The notes under the pieces were generated by a model that was not told the DNA's origin, made no database searches, and saw only the letters and a list, made by a program, of their open reading frames with translations. From Coniella vitis (Eukaryota > Ascomycota > Sordariomycetes > Diaporthales > Schizoparmaceae), in assembly GCA_011317545.1 (NCBI GenBank), contig WUJK01000015.1, forward strand, positions 248,001 to 312,000: 64,000 nucleotides of DNA, given 5' to 3'. Numbering within the stretch: the stretch's first letter is position 1; every line of letters starts with the position of its first letter. Positions 1-10,140 of the stretch are shown piece after piece. The translations under genes and the position numbers were made by a program.

Positions 1-1170
1 TCAATGATTTCGCCGTTCCTAGGCATCAAGATACGGATCGTGATGGCCTTGATGAGCGACTGAGGGTCGACCTCGAGCAGGTATGCTAGAAACTCAACCA
101 CAGACTGGTCAGAGACTGCCGCATAGCCGTCGTCGTCCTCGCGGAAGGTTAAATTGCCAGTCCACAATATTGCCGCCAGCATCCGGAAAATGTTGTCCTG
201 TTCTGCCTGCGAAAGGCCAATAATTTTCATGGCATTGAGCGTGTCCTGAAACTCTGCGAGATCGTCGATTCCATCGACGTCGAAGCACTTTGAGCGGCTC
301 GTGTAGAGGTAGGTTTCGGGCTTTTGTATACCAAAGAGCTCGCGATGCTGCTGCGAGGCGCCCTTGGTGAACTGGTAAAAGATGTGAAAGTTGCGCTCAT
401 TTGTGATTTGGCCCACGACACGGGTTTTCTCGAGCAGGTAGTTTGTGATATCTGCACCTATAGGCTCGCCCTGTGCGTTGAAATGTATCTGCAGGTACTT
501 TCCAAAGCGCGACGAATTGTTGTTGCGTAGCGTCTTTGCGTTGCCAAAAGACTCAAGCAGGGGGTTCGTTGCCAACACCATGTCCTTGACCTTTTGGATG
601 TCGCCCCCCTCGCCTCCCGAGACATTTGCAATGTACTGCATGATGCGCTTGGCAGCCTCTGTCTTGCCAGCACCGGACTCCCCCGAGATGATGACACACT
701 GGTTGTCGTTGTAGGCCTTCATGTTGTAGTAGGCCGACTCGGCGATGGCAAAGACGTGTGGGGGCATTTCGAGTCGGTTCTTGCCCTTGTAACTATCGAG
801 AACGTGGTCGGTGTAGATACCAAGGTCGCGGAAAGGGTTGACCGAGACCAACACGTGGCCTATATAAGTGTAGATCTCGGCGCCCTCGAATCGCTTCTTG
901 AGGTTCTCGTTGATGGCTTCATTGGACACCTTGCTGAGCAGCGTCAGGTCCGACACGCCGATCTCCTTTTTCTTGGTCGTCTCGAAGGCAGCCTTCTTGG
1001 GCCTCGCGCCGCCAGAGCCAGCCTGGCCACCCGACGCAGCAGCACCGCCGCCGGGCCTGGCGCCTTTATCTTTGCGGCGGTTCGTGATACCCTGCGAGGA
1101 CAGTCTGTAAGCAACAAGGGGCACATGTGGACGGTTGCGAACGCTGGCAATGGTGCTACTAGCTTACCAT
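1..1170 (-). CDS. myoA: Class I myosin heavy chain, motor domain (3' end outside window)
   Basis: Actin-dependent motor of the class I (MyoA/Myo1/Myo5) type, acting in endocytosis and polarised growth at actin patches. The reverse strand is open from 1091 to the window edge, giving about 364 residues: a Gly/Ala-rich basic N-terminus, the TTKKKEIGVSDLTLL start typical of fungal class I myosins, the P-loop GESGAGKT, switch-I NNNSSRFGK, and the LLEKTRVVGQ and NERNFHIFYQF blocks. The TEDS site, IQ motifs and SH3 tail lie beyond the left edge. The start is unusual. The ATG at 1170-1168 is followed at once by a 76-bp GT-AG intron (1167-1092), so exon 1 codes only for Met and exon 2 begins GITNRRKDKG, matching the MG-start of relatives. 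It is transcribed away from noxA. Family identity is secure; the tiny first exon is inferred. Confidence 0.93.
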
Positions 1171-4100
1171 GATGGGCGAAATGTGCTGTCGAAGATTCTG
1201 TGAATGTGAAAGGAGTCGTGGCTGGTGGAAGAGCTAGCGAGCCTTGGACTTGAACCGCGAAGCCAGCGACAGTGTCGAGGTTAGGGGATGTTATGGTGGA
1301 GAGCGGACTTGACCCGGGTCAGCGCGACGCTGGGGGCTATCCAGGTGTAGGGAATTGAGGAATAATAAATGCCGGAGAAAAGAGTGCTCTGTACCAATGC
1401 GGAGGTAGGGCGGGTGGCGGCGGGAGTGCAAGGAGAGGCGGCGACGGCGGCGGGCGTCGTGATGTTGGTGGATGGAGGTGAGAAGACAGAGAGCGAGAGT
1501 GTGACGTGCGCCTGCAATTGATCGGTAGCAACAATCAGCAGTGGTGGATTTGTTGGCGGAGGTTGTACCGTGGTGGATAGTGGGGGCTGTTTCTGGTTGC
1601 AGTGCGATAGAACAGCGTGGCTTGGCATCAAGGGGTCTCTTGCCTTTAGTGACGAGGCCCGCCCCTCGCAGCCCACAAGCTGCTGTGCCATAGTTGGACT
1701 GCCCGCTGGGCTGCCTGCTTGGCTGCCAACTGCTGCTGTAAGCTGCTAACGTAATGCCCTGCTGGGCCCTGCTAGCTGGCGCTCACCTGCTCCGCCTCAG
1801 TGGCCTCCAGGGATGCTATGGCTTGGCTTGAGCTATTTTCCAGTTTCCCACCTGTCTGTATCAGGCTTCAGTGACAGTATCCTTGGCCACGATGAGTCAG
1901 TCAGCCAGTCTGTCTGTCTCGGTCTGTCTGTCGATACTGCGGCTTTTTACTCGCTTGGGCCAACGCGGTAGAACTGGCTGCAGGATAACCATCCCAACTG
2001 GGTTGCGTAGTGAAAAAGGGGCCCCTCCCTCGAAGAGAACAGTATTGTAATTCGTTCATTTTAACGGTTAATCCCCCCTCATTAAATATCCAATTGGACA
2101 ATTTGATGACCTTACTTTGAGCACCCTGTCCCAAGTAGTGATGCTTTTTCTTTCTTTCTTTCTTGATATTTGTGTTGCAACTGCTATTCGTTATAGCGAC
2201 TGAACTGGAAAGCCAAAAGTGCAGATGCTCGCACTGAACAGTTATACTTTCAATACCTAGAATTCCCATCCCCCGGGCTGTCAATATCTCCGATAGACTG
2301 GCTCCCGTTTCGGCGCCGAAGACCGGAGCTTGGCGGCCTAGTGACAGGTCCCCAAGCCGCCCGCTCCGCTTGTACCAGCTTGTGCTCTCCGGACCCAAGA
2401 CCGCGTTCATAACCTCGCCAAGTAATTGGCTATATGGGCAGATAGCTAGTATTGTGCTCAATTACAAGGCATCACCAGTTTGCTTCCAGCAACTTGACGA
2501 GGCATGGCCACGCAAATTGTCTGGCTTGTGTCGGACGAAATTGAATGCGAGTGAAGTTGTTCTGTGTTTCCTCGAGAACCAGTCCGCCCAATAAGAATAG
2601 CATTAGCATTTTGAGGATTCCGATGACGTGCAGAGCACGCTAAAAATGGGACAGACTATATAGCCAGGCTTTTCTTGACGATCAAGTGCTGTTGCAGAAG
2701 ACAGGACACTGTCCAAGCCTCGGGGTTCTGTTTCCAGCGCTGTATAACTTAAAGGTTGCATACTAGAGGGCCAGGAAAACGAAGATGACCTGATTTTGAT
2801 GGAAATGGGCTTGAGCTTAAAGTTAAGCTTCTCTTACGCGGTTTCAAATAGATTATCCCCCAGCGCTCTCAGTATGAGGGCTGCATGATTGCACAATGTT
2901 TTCCAGAAGGAGGTCGCAGCGAAGGTTGCAGACTGGCGTCCAATGTGCTGCTGCAAACCTTCGAGTCCTTCGGGGAATTTAATTGGCTACACGATCAACC
3001 AAAGACCGAATCGCTATTGGACAGGATCGTCTTAAGGGCATGGACCGGGGCTTTGAATTTAAAGGCAGGTCCCATGCCAGCCCTCCGCCCAATATGGCTC
3101 CTTTAGTAAAAAAAGGTCGAATCGTGATTTCAGCGTTTATATTTTTACTGCTTACGGTGAAGCATTTCGTACTTAAGCTTCCTCTGGAGTACTGATTCTA
3201 GTATAGTTAGACGCAGGTAGATGGCTGGTCAATCTGCTCGCTCGCTGAGTTATTGTATGTTGTTCCCAAATTGCAGCCCACCCACTGTCACTCCTGCCGA
3301 TAACAATCACAATCACACGAAGTCATAGTACTATGTACATCCATTGCCCGGTGGCCCAACTGACCAACCCCCCCGGCCTTTGAGCGATCATTGGGTCGCA
3401 GGCAGCAGGCCGAGCAGACCCCTGGACAATGATCATAGAACAGCACCATTTGGGGCCCCGGGCTGTGGCGAATCCCAGGGCACCGTTGCACCTTGCAGCT
3501 CTGGATCTGGCCTCTCGCTTTGCGATGCTAAGCGCCCGGCTGCCGTCACAACCTTGGCTTGCAGGTCACACATGCTATTGTTAGCAACGCGGCCCTTGCT
3601 CCTGCCTCATCCACCTTGACCTCACGCGTTACTTGCCCTGCATCTTGCATTCTGCACCCTGCTCTCTGCCTTCTTCTCTCTTTTCACGATGGCTTCACCC
3701 GCCTGTCCATTGACTGCCAACCTGTCGACTTGAGCGTCGCCTCCATCAAACAACGATACTCGAATCGCTTCCTGGCTCGACTGACAGAACCCATCCATCA
3801 TTGGCCATCTCTGACGCCGCCCGTATCCCACATTTGGCCCCGCTGTCCTACCAAGAAACGAGCCCTCTCGCGGAACGCACTCTCCCCCACGTTTCGTCTA
3901 CGTTGGTCCCACGCGTTTTGTCAAGGCTTCTCAGAGAGATTGGCTAGCATATTGTCATTCGGTTGGCTCGTCCCAAGCCTCTCTGCTCTCATTCGAAGAA
4001 TATCCTCAAGATCTTGCAAGGTTTTGTACCGTTCAAAGGTCGGAGCAGTGGTCAGGATGTTCATGGACAAGTCGACATTCCAATCTTGGTCTAACATCTT

Positions 4101-4626
4101 GTGACTGCAACCCCCTCGATCCTCTGTTCTGGGACCAAGAACCAATATATCGACCGCAAGCCTCGCCTGACTCTGGTGGATTCCACGGAATTTGACGCAA
4201 GTGGTGAATCTCTCTTCCGTATTATCCGTCTGTCGCCCTGTTCCGAGACCAGCGGCTTTTGCTGCTTCCTTACTTTGTATGCCACGACGAGTACTCCCGA
4301 GGTACTGCAAGAATCACCTAGTCGATTTCTTCTTGCTTGATACTGCTGGTCCAGTGTGTCTCCCCACCTAATTCGAGTTGATATCAGTCTAAATCTGATA
4401 TTGATTGACCAAAGTCAATCCTCCATTTGCATGGCATAGCGTGGACTAGTGCTTCCATATCGACATCTTCTGGATTTATAAATACCAGCACGCCAATAGC
4501 CACCCAGGGCGGCCGTCATAACCTGATGCATCAGCGAGAATCTCGCTCCATCGACGATTAGCACCGGCTATCAAGTTTTCTTACTTTAATTTCGAGAAGC
4601 AAATACTAGGTAACACTGCCCTCAAT
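1171..4626. other. Intergenic, divergent myoA/noxA promoters
   Basis: This 3.4-kb spacer lies between two genes transcribed outward. Only unconvincing ORFs are present. It holds a CTG/GGC-rich patch around 1680-1800, a short TTTC run near 2147-2165, and a perfect 12-bp palindrome CATAGTACTATG (3324-3335) that overlaps one copy of the TACTATGTA motif at 3329. Long upstream regions are common for fungal signalling genes such as nox; no gene can be supported here. Confidence 0.6.
4477..4484 (+). promoter_or_regulatory. TATA-like element upstream of noxA
   Basis: TATAAATA lies about 145 bp before the noxA ATG, with a CCAAT pentamer a few bases downstream. The position and spacing suit a core promoter, but this is motif matching only. 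Confidence 0.35.
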
Positions 4627-6561
4627 ATGGGGGTTATCGAAACATTCAAAAAGCAGTTCACTGCTCGAAAACTCTTCTTCAACTTTATCTTTTGGGGCAT
4701 ACACTGGGGCTTGTTTGCTATTGGATGGTCAGTTCTGATCTTGTGGCCATATTTCGCGTTTCCAAAGTGCTGACATGTCTACAGGTGGAAACAAGCTTCC
4801 GATCCTAGACTGGCAGCCCTAAATTCACTGCAATACTCTGTTTGGATATCCCGGGGTGCTGGTTTCGTGCTGACCTTTGATACACTCTTCATCCTTCTGC
4901 CAGTATGTCGGACGCTTGTCAGATGGCTTCGACCCAAGATCAGGTGGCTGCCTCTCGACGAGAACTTGTGGTTTCATCGTCAGGTTGCATATGCCATACT
5001 TGTCTTCACAATCTGCCATGTTACGGCTCATTATGTCAAGTAAGTGGCTTAAGCATGAAAACCAAGAATTTAGGGCGGATACAGCTCTGCTGACAATTAT
5101 TTCAGTTTCTTCAACGTTGAGAGGACCCAGATACGACCGCTTCTTGCTGTTCAGATCCATTACACGCAGCCGGGCGGCATCACTGGCCACATTATGCTCC
5201 TCTGCATGCTGCTCATGTACACCACCGCCCATAACAGAATTCGCCAGCAGTCCTATGAGACATTCTGGTACACACACCACCTTTTCATCCCCTTCCTGCT
5301 AGGCATGTACACACACGCTGTCGGTTGCTTTGTGCGTGACTCTACAAACGCCTACTCGCCTTTTGCCGGAAAACCATTCTGGGAACACTGTATTGGGTAC
5401 GAAGGATGGCGATGGGAGCTTTTTGGTGGGGCTATTTATCTGATCGAACGTCTGTACCGTGAAGTCAGAGCTCGTCGGGCAACAGAAATTACCCGTGTCG
5501 TCCGCCATCCTTATGGTGCGTATACTGGCTGGCTCGATGGATATATCATTCAAGTACACTAACGGTCAGCTAGATGTCGTCGAAATTCAGTTCTCCAAGC
5601 CATCTTTTCGGTACAAGGCTGGGCAGTGGCTGTTTATCAAGGTTCCTTCCGTCTCCACGTACCAGTGGCACCCTTTTACCATCACCTCGTGCCCGTTCGA
5701 CCCCTATGTCTCTATCCATGTTCGCCAGGTTGGTGACTTTACACGTGCCCTTGGTGATGCCGTGGGCGCTGGAGCTGCGCAAGCCAAGCTGTACGACATT
5801 GTAGATCCGATGGGCATGTACGAAGTTGCCCTGCAAAATGGCCAGCACATGCCGGCAATCCAGGTTGACGGACCCTATGGTGCGCCTGCAGAGGATGTAT
5901 TCGAGAATGAGATTGCCGTCCTAATCGGAACGGGCATCGGCGTCACACCATGGGCTTCCATTTTGAAGAACATTTGGCATCTTCGAAACAGCCCTAACCC
6001 ACCAACTCGTCTCCGTCGTGTCGAGTTTATCTGGGTCTGCAAGGATACAACCTCTTTTGAGTGGTTCCAGACTCTGATGGCTTCGCTCGAGGAACAGAGT
6101 GTTGCCGCTGCCCGGGTCCCCGGCAGCTCTGGTGTTGAATTCTTGAAGATCCACACCTACTTGACCCAGAAGCTGGACGTGGACACAACAAATAACATTG
6201 TTCTCAACTCGGTCGGCGCCGATATTGACCCTCTGACGGAGCTCAAGGCAGGCACCAACTTTGGCCGGCCGAATTTTGAAAAAATACTTACCACGATGCG
6301 CGATGGTATTATGGACCGCTCCTATCTTGGCGGTCTAGAGAGCAACAACAAGACGACGGTCGGTGTTTACTTTTGCGGTCCGTCATCAGCTGGTAAGTCC
6401 CTTTGATTCTTTTCCTCTTGGTTGAGTTATCGTATTTTCTCGTAGTGCGCTTTGTCATCTTTGCTAACGGGCGTTTCATCACAGCGCGGGCAATTCAAAA
6501 GGCTTGCAAGACTGCCAATACCCGGGATGTCCACTTCCGCTTCTGGAAGGAACACTTTTAG
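4627..6561 (+). CDS. noxA: NADPH oxidase catalytic subunit, NoxA/Nox1 type
   Basis: gp91phox-type superoxide-generating oxidase that moves electrons from NADPH through FAD and two haems to oxygen; NoxA enzymes act in fruiting-body and sclerotium development, hyphal fusion and infection structures. Five exons (introns 4728-4784, 5040-5105, 5516-5573, 6393-6484) give 553 aa, the usual NoxA size. Visible features are an N-terminal membrane segment, the ferric-reductase core with haem-ligand histidines (WFHRQVAY, HVTAHYV, TTAH, WYTHHLF), the FAD-binding HPFTITSCP, the NADPH-binding GTGIGVTPWASILKN, and the conserved C-terminus ending FWKEHF. There are no EF-hands, so it is not NoxC-like. NoxB is less likely because the N-terminus is short and starts MGVIETFKKQ. 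The gene appears intact. The first intron uses a GTCAGT donor, a variant seen again in other genes of this window. Confidence 0.93.
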
Positions 6562-7599
6562 ATGTAATAACTTCGGCTCGTTGCTGCTTTTGCTTAGTGT
6601 CGGCGTCTGTACTGAGCTGTAGATAATCTATATTTGCTTAACGATGATATGAAATCACATGATGGGAGAGGGAATATGAACAAGCAGTCTGTACTTGGCT
6701 GCATTCGGCCGGTTCATGGAGGATCCGGAAACATTTACAGAACTCAAGGCAGATGTCTGCATGAATTCGAATTCAGAATTGCAGTGGACGCATATATGCC
6801 ACCAACAAACGCAGCAGAAAGCTGGAGGAATAGTCTACTTGGAGAGGCGTGTTTTTAGTGCAGCATTTCTCTTATGGTGTGGTATCAATTTGTGGCGTTA
6901 AGGTTGTGGTTTGCTGTTAATATACTCAATTGTATTTGCGCGCTTTATGTTCATTGCGATATCTCTGATAAGGGTTTGATATCCTGTTTTCCTCTTTGGC
7001 GGTTGCTGGGAGGAATGCTGTTGTGATACAAAATCATGTACTATAGTACTAGCCAGACTAGAGTCGTCGTCATATTCAAATGGTGAGGAGAGGATACAGG
7101 CGTCTGGGCGTTTTGCGAAACGGTAGATCAAGTAAGGCAGTCAATGCAAGATATATGCTTCTCTGGATCTTCCCCCCTGGCTGTGGACTTGTACGTGGCC
7201 TTTCTGAACGTGCCTTGAATACAAAGCAGGGCAGCAGCAGACATTTTACATTTTGGACTACCTAGGTAAATGGACTTGATACTTGGTGTTGATAGAATCA
7301 CGTTCACAAGATTGAGACCGAATACTTCGACAACGATAGCCAATGACAGAAGCCTGTTTATTGGCTTAAGTGGTACATAATACCTGCTCAGGCATCATCT
7401 TATTCACAGCACTACTCTTTGAAAGATGTCCATTCTAGAAATGCATTTCCACTATCAGATTGATACTATTCTCCCATCATATTCAGCACAATTTCTCCAC
7501 ATCTTCCCTTCCTCCACCTCTACCATACCCTCGTGCTTGAAGCAACTCGGGCTACTATTCCTACTTCTCCCTTCGCGCCATCGTTGCAAAAGCAGCACC
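6562..7599. other. Intergenic, nothing recognised
   Basis: This stretch runs from the noxA 3' UTR to the truncated hydrolase. Only short, composition-driven ORFs are present and no RNA gene was seen. Confidence 0.5.
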
Positions 7600-7861
7600 T
7601 CATTCTGCCTCTTTGTCGTCGTCGTCGTCCGTATTGGCTGGGCGGAAGATGTCTGCGTAGAGGCTTGTTCCGTCGCGGGTTGTGAAGCCCTCGTCGTGCT
7701 CGACGAGGATGGGGGCTGGACAGAGCCTTGGAGCCGGGCATGGGGTGCTTCCAGCCCGTGGGTAGGATCTCTGTGCGAGGATTGAGGCCCTCGTAGCCCA
7801 TCTCGCCAACTGTGGGCGGCTGGATGGGCTCTATTGGGATCTCAACGTCGTAGATCCTCAT
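7600..7861 (-). pseudogene. 5' remnant of CocE/X-Pro dipeptidyl-peptidase-like hydrolase
   Basis: Only the N-terminus of a fungal CocE/NonD-family alpha/beta hydrolase (acyl esterase, S15-related) is left. From the ATG at 7861 the frame gives MRIYDVEIPIEPIQPPTVG and then TEILPTGWKHPMPGSKAL, typical of the family start. At a run of five G/C bases near 7711-7715 the homologous reading moves by one base to ILVEHDEGFTTRDGTSLYAD and IFRP, the strand that precedes the catalytic core. It then meets a stop after an Asp-rich stretch at 7600. The nucleophile Ser, acid and His regions are missing altogether, so a sequencing slip in the homopolymer would not by itself make an intact gene. Family assignment is from recognised N-terminal motifs. 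Confidence 0.65.
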
Positions 7862-8708
7862 GGCGGTGTGCTGTGCTGTGCTGTGTTTTGACAGCGAGTG
7901 TGATGTTATGAAGAGGATGATAGTCAAGGAAATTCAAGTGAAGGTAGGTGAGGATAGCTCATAGTTGTCGTTGAGGGATGTCCGGATGAGTCATGACATG
8001 GACCCAAGCAGCTACCTCTGTCATAGGAGCAGTGCTCTCTAGGATCCGCTTTGATATACTATGTACAGTTCTACACCATTCACTGGGATAGTGTCAAGAC
8101 TTCCAGGCACGCAAGAAGTATGCAGGGCCAACTGTTGAGACTACTCGCCGGAAGCCTGTGGGCCTTTCGTCTCTGTATCCAAATGGAAAACACTCGTGTT
8201 GGGTGTGTACGTAGGAGATGTAGTGCCCGAGGGCCTGGGATAATTGGTCGACGTTCCGATACGCCAGGAAGGAGACTTTCGACAATGTGAATTATTGCAA
8301 ACGAGAATTACAAAAACAAGTCACCTGGCGTGAACACTCCATACTTGGCATTGATCTTTCATGGCACGCATCAAAGCTATTGGGTCGAGATGCCGAAGGG
8401 AAGCGATTCCGAACCGAACTCAGCTACCAAGATTAGACCGACCCGACGACGGCATGGAGGCAACGATGCGCCACTCTGCCATGGACCATTTCAGTAAGCG
8501 TCAAGGAGACGGGACCTAGGAGTGTGTGAAATGCGAGTGTGTAGATGTATACTATTTAATGTCGACTTCCTGATTACATTGTATCGAGATTCTCAAGTCA
8601 GCTCCCATCAACACCATTTGACACAACACGCAAAGACAGTTGAAAAAAAAAAAAAAAGCTTCACGGATCAATACCCAGCCACTATTGCTTCTTCTGCATC
8701 AATTCACT
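7862..8708. other. Intergenic between two gene remnants
   Basis: This is probably the old divergent promoter of the hydrolase and dioxygenase-like remnants. It contains a TACTATGTA motif at 8057 and a 14-A run near 8643-8656 just before the next start. No coding potential was recognised. Confidence 0.5.
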
Positions 8709-8975
8709 ATGGGTATCGACTCTGGCAACAAGGAGACCGTGACGGCCTCTGCGCCATCTCCCCCAGCCACTATGGGCGAATCGGCCTCGGCCAAGGCCCA
8801 TTCTCTCAGCCCCAAGCCAGCGGGCGAGAACTTGTTGTTTAGAAAAGACACTGCCTACGGCGACTGGAGAGATTATCTCGTCCGTGATGGCTATGTTGTC
8901 GTCAAGGGCGCCATTCCCAAAGAGCGCGCAGAGCAATATGGCGGAGAGATGAAGCAGGGCGAGTGTTTGTGCTGA
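8709..8975 (+). pseudogene. 5' remnant of phytanoyl-CoA dioxygenase-like protein
   Basis: From the ATG at 8709 a clean coding stretch of about 80 codons has a Ser/Pro/Ala-rich leader, then LLFRKDTAYGDWRDYLVRDG and YVVVKGAIPKERAEQYGGEM. This resembles the first domain of fungal PhyH-type Fe(II)/2-oxoglutarate oxygenases, where a 'DGY.V.KGAIP' strand and helix open the fold. Family similarity ends at about 8955 and a stop follows at 8973-8975. The double-stranded beta-helix with the HxD...H iron ligands is absent and no GT-AG intron would reconnect it. It faces a truncated regulator gene on the other strand. The family is a moderate-confidence call; the truncation is clear. Confidence 0.55.
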
Positions 8976-8999
8976 ACCGTCTACATGAGGCAGTACCAC

Positions 9000-9698
9000 T
9001 GCTTTCATGAGGCGCAGCAGAGTCTGATCTGCGTCTGGTGGCTGCTGCCGTCGTCGACGTTGATGGTGACGGTGACATTGATGTGCTAGTCGTCGTGGCT
9101 GCGGTCGATGCCTGGTGCGGAGAGTGGGAAGGGGAAACAGAACTAATGGCTGTTTCTACCGGTGACCCTGGAACCGTCGAGACCAATCCTGGGCGGCCAG
9201 CCTCACGGCGCTCGATGACGGCTCCAGGACGACGGCGGTCGGTGGTAACGCAGGCAACACCGGCGAGAATGCAGGCGTTGCACGACGGTCGCTGCTCGTC
9301 GCATCGTGTTTTGGGGCTGCGGCAGTAGTTACATGCTAGATGGCTTATTCTTAACCAAAGTTGATGTGAGAAAGAGACAAAGGAGGGAAAGCAATGAGAC
9401 GAACCGAAATTGAGCCTCTCCGCTTGTTGCGGTTGTGAGGGTGAGAGTGAGAGTGAGAGTGAGAATGAGACTGAGAGTGAGAGTGAGAACCAGGGTGAGG
9501 ATCTCCAGTTGATCCGCCCTTGGGCGTGCCCTCTCGTTCGACGTGTGACATTCTTGAGATCCCGAGCCGGTCAACTTGCTAGGACCTGTCCCTGAAGAGT
9601 CGTGCACAGCAAGCGAAGTTGGTGGAGCAGCTTCCAATTTGCTTGCTTCTGCTCTGCTATCGCTCACGATTCACTCTACGGGAATCAGCAGCAGCCAT
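9000..9698 (-). pseudogene. Truncated Zn2Cys6 transcription factor (N-terminus only)
   Basis: A binuclear zinc cluster DNA-binding domain is complete. CNYCRSPKTRC followed by DEQRPSCNACILAGVAC fits C-x2-C-x6-C-x6-C-x2-C-x6-C exactly. A plausible start is the ATG at 9698 (MAAADSRRVN). Exon 1 ends at a GTGAGC donor near 9667, and the cluster exon starts at 9335 after CTAG; an 18-bp micro-exon (PERLNF) between two introns is also in frame. A Ser/Thr-rich linker follows to about 9010. There the frame runs into the antisense of the dioxygenase remnant, so the fungal-specific regulatory domain of several hundred residues is missing. It probably once controlled the neighbouring catabolic genes (inference). 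Confidence 0.65.
9440..9489 (+). repeat. (GTGAGA)n simple repeat
   Basis: Six-base tandem repeat of GTGAGA with minor variants, placed in the inferred first intron of the truncated Zn2Cys6 gene. Its periodicity keeps several frames open on both strands and creates false Ser-His and Leu-Thr ORFs. Confidence 0.85.
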
Positions 9699-9761
9699 AC
9701 CTCAAATTCACGGAAAGAGGCTATGAATCCTGTTCAGTATCGTCGCGCTTGTCCCCGATCA

Positions 9762-10053
9762 ACACATGCCATGCTTCCCACGATGGGGCAGGGCGCAAGC
9801 CAGAGCGTGGAAGATGCTGAGGCGCTGCAGCCGTTCATTGCGGACGTTGAGGGCAAGCCTGATGGGAGGGCAGTTGCAAGGAGGCTGGAGCGGGTGTTTC
9901 GGTGTCGATATGAGAGAGCCCGCTTGGTTCAGGCGTATAGTCGACAGCAAGCGGGCGGGCGTGGGTACCTCTCAGGATGGGACAACGGTGACATGGAACC
10001 CACTGCGATTTCAGGACTATACTTGTCGCCAACTTATCGTACTCAATGGGTAA
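9762..10053 (+). pseudogene. 3' remnant of FAD-dependent aromatic monooxygenase
   Basis: This is the C-terminal part of a salicylate-hydroxylase-type flavoprotein. It reads THAMLPTMGQGASQSVEDAE, then FIADVEGKPDG and RYERARLVQAYSRQQA; the first segment is the second FAD/substrate motif, normally preceded by GDA(A/C)H. Upstream, the GxGxxG Rossmann start and the DG motif are absent and the motif begins inside unrelated sequence. After the SRQQA segment (about 9950) the likely continuation moves to another frame (GVGTSQDGTTVTWNPLRFQD) and stops at 10051-10053. It converges on the fumarylacetoacetase gene, whose stop lies 88 bp away. The pairing with fumarylacetoacetase fits a former aromatic-ring degradation cluster. 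Confidence 0.65.
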
Positions 10054-10140
10054 TGGTATCTTCAACAAAGACCAACAATCTGCCCTCGACCATATCCCAA
10101 GGAAGCCGAATGCCCAATAACAACAGCCTTGATGTAACAT

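Noticed and set aside
1901..2461. 186-codon minus-strand frame
   Set aside because: No motif, no sensible start context and simple-sequence content; treated as intergenic.
3559..4104. 181-codon frame upstream of noxA
   Set aside because: Composition resembles pyrimidine-rich promoter DNA, with no family similarity.
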